Of a stretch of 18,371 bases of DNA, positions 6,964 through 12,548 are shown in pieces (the stretch's first letter is position 1; each line of letters begins with the position of its first letter). Made by a program: the position numbers and the translations under genes. This stretch comes from an uncultured Roseiflexaceae bacterium. GTDB lineage: Bacteria > Chloroflexota > Chloroflexia > Chloroflexales > Roseiflexaceae. A model generated the notes under the pieces. The model was not told where the DNA came from, did no database searches, and worked only from the letters and a program-made list of their open reading frames with translations. The DNA lies in contig CALKHR010000047.1 in the NCBI GenBank assembly GCA_937988885.1, positions 1 to 18,371 on the forward strand, read 5' to 3'.

Positions 6964-8775
6964 TTAGCGCTGGCTGACGATTTCGCCGCCGATGTGGAAG
7001 ATCTGCCAGTTCGCTTCGCTGAGGTATTGCCAGACGACGGAGATGGCGCTGGGGCCGACGCCGACGGTGGGGTGGATGGCGCGCCCGCGCTGGGTGACGA
7101 GACGCTCGGGCTTGCTGTGCGTGTTGGTGGCCGGATCGTAGGCCGAGAACATAATGTATGGGTCGTTGTGGTTGAAGTTTTTCACATCGGACCAGACGAG
7201 ATAAACGCGCTTGCTGGTGATGGAGTAGGTCAGGTGCGGGTAGGTCGCGTACGATTCGCTGTCCGATATGCCTTGGATGTCCGACCAAGTGACGCCGCCA
7301 TTGTCGGAGCGGCGCAGCAGCACGTCGTGGTTGTTGTCGCCCTCGTCCCAGGCCACGAAGAGCGCGGTGCCGTCGGTGGCGATGCTGGCGTTGTACGAGG
7401 GCGTGCGCGAGGTTGGGTCGATGTTCTGCGTGACCCAGCCGCCGCCCTCTAGGCGGGCGTAGGTGATGTTACGGTCGTTCTGAAAGACGATGTGCGGCGT
7501 GCCGTCGTTGGTGACTGCGACCTGCGGGCGGTTTTGGTAGCGGCAGTTGCCGAGCGGCTTGCTCACATCGGATTTGCTCAGGTCGGGGCGGCGCACGCGG
7601 TAGAAGACGGCGTAGGTGTTGCAGTCGCGATCGATCCAGACGATGTGGGCGGTGCCGCTGCCATCGACGGCGAGGTGCGCGGCAAAGGGGCGCTCGCCGC
7701 TGGAGATCTGCTCGGGCGGCGCCCAGTTGGCGGTAGCGCCATCAAGCGTGGCGATGCGGTAGTAGACCTGGCGATCGCCGCCGAGTTGCACGTAGGCGAC
7801 GTGCAGGGTGTTGTTCGGACCAACGGCGATCGCGAAGAAGGGATCGCGATTCGAGCCGATGTTGGTGGCGATCACCTGCGGAGCCGCGAAATCGCCGCCG
7901 CTGACGTTATTCGTGTAGAGCAGGTAGCCCATATCGTTGGCGTAGACCAGGTGGCTATGGTTATTGGAATCGACCACGATCCACGGGAAGAAGGCCCGCA
8001 GCCGCCGCGAGGTGAGTGTGTGGGCGCGGCCCCACTCGACGCTCGGATCGTCGATCACGGTTGGGCCGGGAGGCGGGACGAGTCGGTCATCGATAGGCTG
8101 CTCGGGGGCAAGGACAGGTGCGCCGTTGCTGCGCACTTCGTTGCCGAGCAGGCCCAGCAGCACATCGTTAGGGGCGGCGTTCTCGGGATGCAACTCGAAG
8201 CGCGCCCGTTCGAACCACTGCACGATGTAGGTGCCGTTGGGCGTCTCCTCCTGCTGCGGCTCGCTGAGCGGCAGACCGAACAGGGCGAGGCTCTCGGCTT
8301 CGCTGGTGCCCGGGCGACCGTCGAACTCTAGGCCGTTGGCGCGCCAAGCCCGCAGGATAGCGCCGCAGACGCTGTGGTTGGTTTCGCTAAAGAAGCGGCA
8401 ACCCTCCTGCGGGCTGCCCTGTGGGAAGGTGTACCAATCGCGTCCCTGCTGCGCGAGCCGATCCGCGCCGAGCCGCCCGAGCAGCACATCGTAGGGGCGC
8501 GGGTTCTCGGGGTGCAGTTCGAGGCGGTTGCGCTCGAACCACTGCGCTTGGACGAGTTGGCCTTCGACCATTTCTTCTTGTTGCGGGCCGATCGGGTAGC
8601 CAAACACTGGCAAGCCACCGTTCTGCTCCCAAAATTCGCGAATGCGGCCATCGATACAGTAGCCGGTCGCTTCGAAACAGCGCGGCTCGGCGTGGGCCGA
8701 GTGGGGCGCAAGTAGGCCCGCAAGCAGCAGCGTGGCGAGCAGGCCAAGATAAACGTGGCGAAAACGGGCAACCAT
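6964..8775 (-). CDS. Exported two-repeat plus beta-propeller protein, function unknown
   Basis: This 603-residue protein has a signal peptide (1-29, ending 'PHSAHA'). Two related modules follow at about 33-103 and 126-211. Each starts with a Cys pair ('CFEATGYC' and 'CRFFSETNHSVC'), then a 'GLP.FG.P' or 'LFGLPLSEPQQEE' turn, then 'WFER.R.ELHPEN..P.DVLLG.LG'. These resemble LGFP-like wall or surface repeats known from Chloroflexota. After a Pro-rich linker (about 215-245), residues 255-600 look like a sialidase-type beta-propeller. It has recurring '..IVVDSNNHSHLVY', 'AIAVGPNNTLHVAY', 'HLAVDGSGTAHIVW' and 'QVAVTNDGTPHIVF' strands and one Asp-box, 'SDNGGVTW' (490-497). No catalytic set for sialidase is evident, so a binding or adhesive role is plausible. 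ATG with GGAGG at 8782-8786. Confidence 0.88.
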   Translation of the reverse strand: MVARFRHVYLGLLATLLLAGLLAPHSAHAEPRCFEATGYCIDGRIREFWEQNGGLPVFGYPIGPQQEEMVEGQLVQAQWFERNRLELHPENPRPYDVLLGRLGADRLAQQGRDWYTFPQGSPQEGCRFFSETNHSVCGAILRAWRANGLEFDGRPGTSEAESLALFGLPLSEPQQEETPNGTYIVQWFERARFELHPENAAPNDVLLGLLGNEVRSNGAPVLAPEQPIDDRLVPPPGPTVIDDPSVEWGRAHTLTSRRLRAFFPWIVVDSNNHSHLVYANDMGYLLYTNNVSGGDFAAPQVIATNIGSNRDPFFAIAVGPNNTLHVAYVQLGGDRQVYYRIATLDGATANWAPPEQISSGERPFAAHLAVDGSGTAHIVWIDRDCNTYAVFYRVRRPDLSKSDVSKPLGNCRYQNRPQVAVTNDGTPHIVFQNDRNITYARLEGGGWVTQNIDPTSRTPSYNASIATDGTALFVAWDEGDNNHDVLLRRSDNGGVTWSDIQGISDSESYATYPHLTYSITSKRVYLVWSDVKNFNHNDPYIMFSAYDPATNTHSKPERLVTQRGRAIHPTVGVGPSAISVVWQYLSEANWQIFHIGGEIVSQR

Positions 8776-8820
8776 GAGGAACCTCCGCAGATGTTCAGAT
8801 GTCGTGCCGTTGCTGCGGGC

Positions 8821-8829
8821 AGTATACCA
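8821..8829 (-). promoter_or_regulatory. Extended -10 promoter of the propeller gene
   Basis: The minus strand reads TGG-TATACT, an extended -10 (TGn) joined to a good hexamer, 46 nt upstream of the ATG. No -35 match is found at 17 nt, which is usual for extended -10 promoters. Confidence 0.55.
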
Positions 8830-8907
8830 TAGCGGTTTTTATGGATGAGGGGTTGCGATCGATCGTACGAATCGGGCAGTAGATAAACATTGCTGCCATG
8901 TCTAAAT

Positions 8908-8948
8908 GTGATGTCGATGCGCTGCACGAAGCGGCACATCGACATTAC
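8908..8948 (-). terminator. Hairpin downstream of the DinB-family gene, possible terminator
   Basis: GTGATGTCGATG pairs with CATCGACATTAC over 11 of 12 positions. A shorter CGCT/AGCG stem can form in the loop. It lies 42 nt past the stop of the DinB-family gene. On the minus strand it is followed by ATTTAGACATGG, so there is no real T run. It could terminate weakly or protect the transcript end. Confidence 0.4.
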
Positions 8949-8989
8949 AAAGGGCAGTACGAGTTAAAAGGCAGAATCGGTGAGCGGTA

Positions 8990-9493
8990 TCACCCCACCG
9001 CTGCGATGAACATCCCACGCCCGGTGGCATCGGCGTAGCCCCACGCCTGCACATCGGGCGGCTCGATGCCGAGCCGTGTGAGTTGCGCGCAGATCTGCTC
9101 GCGATGCGCATTGCCGTGATGTATGGCCTGCGCGATCACTACTCCCACGCTGGTCTTGTAGGTGCCATTATCAACTAGTAACTGGCGTTCGGCATCAAGC
9201 GGCTCGGCGAGCACCTGTTCCCACAGTTGCTCAAGCTCCTCAGCCCGCGCCAGAAGCACATCGAGATCAGCGCTAGACTCGTTTGCTTTAGCCCAGCTTG
9301 GTGCGGATTTGGTGATGTGGTGCAGATAACGCGCATCCGCCGAAATGATATGGTTGAAGGTGGCGATAATGCTGCCATACGCCTCATCGGCAGGGGTGTT
9401 TAGGTCGTTTGCTGGAAGGCCACTGCACGTTTTCAATAGCACTTGGGTAGCCCAAGCATTGTGACGAAAGAGATCCAGGAGCAGTCCGTTCAT
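8990..9493 (-). CDS. DinB-family (DinB/YfiT four-helix bundle) protein
   Basis: This 167-residue cytosolic protein has the DinB/YfiT metal-binding four-helix fold. The opening 'LLLDLFRHNAWATQVLL' helix and three spaced histidines, His48 in 'FNHIISADARYL' and His126 and His130 in 'IHHGNAHREQI', are the family's metal triad. Members are thiol-dependent (mycothiol or bacillithiol) transferases or damage-induced proteins of unknown role. Nothing here decides between these. The open frame continues upstream to 9532, but the ATG at 9493 is preferred because GGGAGGG lies at 9498-9504 just before it and the family begins at this helix. It is transcribed alone and divergently from the acetolactate decarboxylase gene. 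Confidence 0.88.
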   Translation of the reverse strand: MNGLLLDLFRHNAWATQVLLKTCSGLPANDLNTPADEAYGSIIATFNHIISADARYLHHITKSAPSWAKANESSADLDVLLARAEELEQLWEQVLAEPLDAERQLLVDNGTYKTSVGVVIAQAIHHGNAHREQICAQLTRLGIEPPDVQAWGYADATGRGMFIAAVG

Positions 9494-9544
9494 TACACCC
9501 TCCCATCTATTGCACATACCACTGAGCCTCAACGGGATAACGTC

Positions 9545-9553
9545 ATCATACCA
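9545..9553 (-). promoter_or_regulatory. Extended -10 promoter candidate of the DinB-family gene
   Basis: The minus strand reads TGG-TATGAT, an extended -10 about 52 nt upstream of the chosen ATG. The -35 region is poor. The element resembles those at 8821-8829, 9664-9672 and 10641-10649. Confidence 0.4.
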
Positions 9554-9647
9554 TCGCCATCAATGGAACAATTGCAATTTATGGGCCATATCATATACGA
9601 GCAGTCGAAACGCTATCTTTATCTAAATTAATGTCATTTTAACCAAA

Positions 9648-9672
9648 GATAATTTCATTATCATGGTACAAT
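9648..9672 (+). promoter_or_regulatory. Promoter and operator-like palindrome of the acetolactate decarboxylase gene
   Basis: TGG-TACAAT (9664-9672) is an extended -10. Immediately upstream, GATAAT-TTC-ATTATC (9648-9662) is a perfect 6-3-6 inverted repeat occupying the spacer of the promoter. The half-sites GATAAT/ATTATC are those of Fur-type boxes, but the centre is 3 nt instead of the 1 nt of the classical 7-1-7 arrangement, so the regulator is unknown. Related TTATC/GATAA words recur nearby (about 9614-9623 and 9680-9686). Confidence 0.5.
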
Positions 9673-9692
9673 CACACCGTTATCTTGCGAAA

Positions 9693-9714
9693 ACTTGTTC
9701 CTTTTTGAGCAAGT
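9693..9714 (+). other. Small hairpin in the leader of the acetolactate decarboxylase gene
   Basis: ACTTGTTC and GAGCAAGT can form an 8-bp stem (one G-U pair) with a CTTTTT loop, 9 nt before the ribosome site GGAGA (9724-9728). It might influence translation or mRNA stability. Confidence 0.35.
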
Positions 9715-9734
9715 ATCACTGATGGAGAAATCCT

Positions 9735-10550
9735 ATGTTTCGGCGGTCCACTCTAGCCCTGTGCGCTAGCCTCTCCCACCCCGCTCGCCGTTTCCTGCTC
9801 CTCTTCAGCCTTGCTCTTGCGCTCGTCGGTTGCGGCGCAGCGTTCCAATCCACACCCACCACACCGGAGCGCGACTACACCACGCTCACACAGATCTCGA
9901 CCTACGGAGCGCTGCAGGCGGGTGGCTTCGACGGCGATACCACGTTTGCCGAGGTGGCGCAGTACGGCGATTTCGGCCTGGGCACATTCGATCACCTTGA
10001 GGGTGAGATGATCGCGCTGGATGGCGTGTTCTACCGCGGCCTAGTCGATGGCAGCGTGCAAATTGTCGAGCCGAGCGTAGAGACGCCGTTCGCCAATATT
10101 CACTTCTTCCAGACCGATCGGCAGATCAATGCGACGGTGCCGATTAGCGATATGCAACATCTCACCACGTACCTGAGCGCGCAACTGCCGAGCCTTAACC
10201 GTCCGTACGGGTTTCGCATCAGCGGCCTGTTCTCCACGCTGAAATATCGCAGCGTGGCGCGCCAGTCGCAGCCGTACCCGACGCTGCAAGAGGCCATAGC
10301 GGGGCAACTGGTGTTCGAGGTGCAGAATATCCGTGGCACACTGGTGGGCTACTACCTGCCCGAATATCTCAGCAGCATCAGCCTGCCAGGCTACCACTTC
10401 CACTTCATCTCGGAGGATAAGCAGCGCGGCGGCCACACACTCGATATGAGCTTTATAGAGGGCAGCATCGAGATCGACTATCTGGAAAACGTCAAACTGA
10501 TCATCCCGCAGAGCGATGCCTTCCAGCAGAAGAACTTCAGAAAGCCGTAA
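9735..10550 (+). CDS. budA: Alpha-acetolactate decarboxylase, predicted lipoprotein
   Basis: This 271-residue enzyme converts alpha-acetolactate to acetoin and CO2. Family signatures are 'LQAGGFDGDTTF' (60-71), 'GLGTFDHLEGEM' (81-92, with Glu91 at the active site) and Arg172 in 'KYRSVARQ'. The zinc site is His221, His223 and His234 in 'YHFHFISEDKQRGGH'. The spacing of these matches the Brevibacillus brevis enzyme (His194/196/207, Arg145). The N-terminus has a basic region, a hydrophobic stretch and a lipobox 'LVGC', predicting cleavage before Cys33 and lipid anchoring outside the membrane. The usual enzyme is cytosolic, although the Brevibacillus one is secreted. ATG with GGAGA at 9724-9728. 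No acetolactate synthase or butanediol dehydrogenase gene is nearby. The gene is monocistronic, with its own palindromic promoter and a strong terminator. Confidence 0.93.
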   Translation: MFRRSTLALCASLSHPARRFLLLFSLALALVGCGAAFQSTPTTPERDYTTLTQISTYGALQAGGFDGDTTFAEVAQYGDFGLGTFDHLEGEMIALDGVFYRGLVDGSVQIVEPSVETPFANIHFFQTDRQINATVPISDMQHLTTYLSAQLPSLNRPYGFRISGLFSTLKYRSVARQSQPYPTLQEAIAGQLVFEVQNIRGTLVGYYLPEYLSSISLPGYHFHFISEDKQRGGHTLDMSFIEGSIEIDYLENVKLIIPQSDAFQQKNFRKP

Positions 10551-10579
10551 CGCTACCATCTGCTATACTTGCTGAAACG

Positions 10580-10605
10580 ATTGGGGGCGAGCAATCGCCC
10601 CCAAT
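10580..10605 (+). terminator. Intrinsic terminator of the acetolactate decarboxylase gene
   Basis: A perfect 11-bp stem (ATTGGGGGCGA/TCGCCCCCAAT) with a GCAA tetraloop lies 29 nt after the stop codon and is followed by GTTGTGT. The stem is very stable. The tail is only partly T, like the GH18 terminator tail. Confidence 0.75.
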
Positions 10606-10621
10606 GTTGTGTCGCCTACGT

Positions 10622-10649
10622 TTGAAAAAGTTGTGATTTTTGGTACAAT
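10622..10649 (+). promoter_or_regulatory. Promoter upstream of the menaquinone operon
   Basis: TTGAAA (10622-10627) and TACAAT (10644-10649) are separated by 16 nt, with TGG before the -10 giving an extended element. The predicted start is near 10656. The first gene on this strand is menF at 11098, so the leader would be about 440 nt long unless a small product or RNA is made here. Confidence 0.6.
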
Positions 10650-11097
10650 TAGATACTTAACTGGAGAAGCAGTAGAAAGCGCCACATTTGGTGATCGATA
10701 GCTTGCTCCAAGGCGAGCGCTTAGCCGCACCAACCCGATTGGAACGCTTCTCTTGGTGCGCGAATCGGCGGTATCGACTGTTTGCAGGGGGCAATCCGCA
10801 CCGACGATCTTGATCGCCTCCAGCAAGCCGGATTCGTGCTCTGCGCGAATTGCGTGTATCATGTTTTTACTGTCTTAATCGCTGTTCTAAAAGGGCGATT
10901 CGGCAGCACGTCTCTCCATCCAAATAATCTCGCCCTCAGCCCCGGCCAGCGCCGCGATTGAGGCTCAACACATCATCGAGAGTCGCATGCTCCTTGAACT
11001 CCCTTCTAAACAGATTTAGCAATAGGACGCGGAGCACCTGCGCAGCCATTGTAATAACACCTGGTCTACGCAGGCTTGCATCCGTGATCTACAAACT
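10650..11097 (+). other. Long untranslated leader / non-coding region before menF
   Basis: About 450 nt carry no convincing gene. Open stretches (for example 10691-10813 and 10725-10961, +) lack good starts and match nothing I know. Structured segments are present. CGCACCAA (10726-10733) pairs perfectly with TTGGTGCG (10753-10760). CCGATT (10735-10740) pairs with AATCGG (10763-10768) in an interleaved order. CGCACC (10797-10802) can compete for GGTGCG. An AATCGC/GCGATT pair flanks about 12 nt near 10878-10900, and CCTGCG/CGCAGG pairs around 11037-11074. This could be a regulatory leader, a small RNA or a decayed gene. Confidence 0.4.
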
Positions 11098-12501
11098 ATG
11101 ATTATTGATACTGCTATCACTATTCCCGAGCATCACCTCCAGACTCGCTTAGCCACCGGTTTTGAGCAAGCCCAACGCACTGGTCGCGCTACCCTGGTGA
11201 GTGTCGTGTTTCGCGCGCCACAACGGGACCCGCTCGACTTTTTCGCGCTTGGGGCCAACCTCGCCACCCGACGCTTCTTCTGGTCGAATCCTAATGGCGA
11301 GTATGTGTTCGCTGGCGTCGATGCCGCTTGGACGCTCGCCTCTGCCGGAGCGGACCGCTTCGCCACCGCCGCAACTTGGCGCGACCTGTGCGCCGATGCG
11401 CTGATCGATACGCCGACCGCCGCGCTCGCCACTGGGCCGCTGCTGATCGGCGGCTTCTCGTTCGACCCGCTTCGACCCGCCACGCCGCTGTGGGAGGGCT
11501 ATCCCGACGGTTTGTTGGTGCTGCCCCGCTATCTGCTCACCTCCATCGACGGCGCCACCTGGCTGACGGTCAACACGGTGTTCGAGCCGAACAGCCCGCC
11601 CGCGCTCGCCAGCGACACCATCGCGGGCATCTACGAGTTGTTCGAGAGCGAGCCGCGCGCCACGGTGCCCAACAGCATCGTGCGCAGCGCCGATGTGATG
11701 CCCGCCGAGGAGTGGAAGGAGATCGTGCGGCAGATCGAGCAGAATATGCACAGCGGCGAGCTGAAGAAGGTCGTGCTGGCCCGCCAATTCCAGGTGGAAG
11801 GGCGCGCAACCTTCGATCCTGCGCTGGTGCTCGAACGGCTGCGCGCCGATTACGCCGATTGTTTTGTGTTCGCGATCGCGCACAACGATCGCTGCTTCCT
11901 GGGTGCCTCGCCCGAGCGCCTGGTGCAACTGCGCGAACAGCGCGTGCGCACCACTTGCTTGGCTGGCTCGATCGCCCGTGGCGCGACCCCCGAGCAGGAC
12001 GAGCAACTCGGTGCCGAACTGCTTGCGAGCGCCAAAGACCGCGCCGAACACGAATTTGTGGTGCGCGCCATCTGCGATGCGCTCAACGATGTCTGTGGCG
12101 AGCACCTTTCGACCGGGCAGCTTGGCTTGATGAAGCTGCGCAACGTGCAGCACTTGTTCACGCCGATCTATGGTCGTATCGATCAGAACCGCAGCATCCT
12201 CGACTTGGTGGCCCGCCTACACCCCACACCCGCGATGGGTGGCGTGCCACGCGATGCAGCGCTCGCCGTGATTCGCCAGTTCGAGGGCATGGATCGTGGC
12301 TGGTACGCCTCGCCAGTCGGTTGGATGAACGCCAGCGGCGACGGTGAGTTCGCAGTTGCGATTCGCTCGGCCTTGCTGCATAATGCTGAAGCCACCCTGT
12401 TCGCAGGCTGTGGCTTGGTAGCTGGCTCTGATCCAGATCGCGAATACGCCGAATCATGCCTCAAGCTGCGACCGATGATGGCCGCACTTGGTGGAGCATA
12501 G
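11098..12501 (+). CDS. menF: Isochorismate synthase (menaquinone)
   Basis: This 467-residue chorismate-binding enzyme isomerises chorismate to isochorismate, the first committed step of menaquinone synthesis. The C-terminal half (about 200-460) has the family motifs in order: 'ELKKVVLAR' with base Lys224, 'FLGASPERLV', 'LAGSIARG', 'KDRAEHEFVV', 'LHPTPAMGGVPR', 'RGWYASPVGW', 'DGEFAVAIRSA' and 'GCGLVAGSDPDREYAESCLKL'. Two conserved glutamates (417 and about 452) fit the Mg site. The N-terminal 200 residues are the usual less conserved part. Its place directly before menD assigns it to menaquinone rather than siderophore synthesis. The ATG at 11098 has no clear ribosome binding site, but no better in-frame start exists downstream of the stop at 11023. 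It is the first gene of the operon. Confidence 0.93.
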   Translation: MIIDTAITIPEHHLQTRLATGFEQAQRTGRATLVSVVFRAPQRDPLDFFALGANLATRRFFWSNPNGEYVFAGVDAAWTLASAGADRFATAATWRDLCADALIDTPTAALATGPLLIGGFSFDPLRPATPLWEGYPDGLLVLPRYLLTSIDGATWLTVNTVFEPNSPPALASDTIAGIYELFESEPRATVPNSIVRSADVMPAEEWKEIVRQIEQNMHSGELKKVVLARQFQVEGRATFDPALVLERLRADYADCFVFAIAHNDRCFLGASPERLVQLREQRVRTTCLAGSIARGATPEQDEQLGAELLASAKDRAEHEFVVRAICDALNDVCGEHLSTGQLGLMKLRNVQHLFTPIYGRIDQNRSILDLVARLHPTPAMGGVPRDAALAVIRQFEGMDRGWYASPVGWMNASGDGEFAVAIRSALLHNAEATLFAGCGLVAGSDPDREYAESCLKLRPMMAALGGA

Positions 12502-12504
12502 GCT

Positions 12505-12548
12505 GGTAAGGTCGAACCCTTTGACAAGCTCAAACATCGAAACCCCGC
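12505..12548. repeat. TCGA-rich repeat-like fragment at the menF/menD junction
   Basis: The junction contains GTCGAACCCTTTGACAAGC followed by TCAAACATCGAAACC. This resembles the dispersed 'TTCGACAAGCTCAGG'-type palindromic repeats common in many bacterial genomes. Antisense translation gives the familiar repeat-derived 'LSLSKGSTL' and 'FELVKGFDL' phrases. It would lie at the extreme N-terminus of MenD. Identification is from memory of the repeat type, without a search. Confidence 0.4.

Noticed and set aside
9648..9662. Classical Fur box
   Set aside because: Half-sites match, but the 3-nt centre does not fit the 7-1-7 layout, so it is reported only as an operator-like palindrome.
10563..10862. 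99-codon minus-strand frame between the acetolactate decarboxylase gene and menF
   Set aside because: It runs through the strong terminator hairpin and the men promoter, and the translation matches no family.
10691..10961. Two short overlapping plus-strand frames in the men leader, both with a 'CAN' tripeptide followed by Tyr and Phe
   Set aside because: The similarity is only a few residues, starts are poor and the frames differ. A decayed gene is possible but not supported.
11149..12153. Minus-strand open frame of 334 codons opposite menF
   Set aside because: Composition is typical of an antisense shadow and there is no ribosome site or motif.
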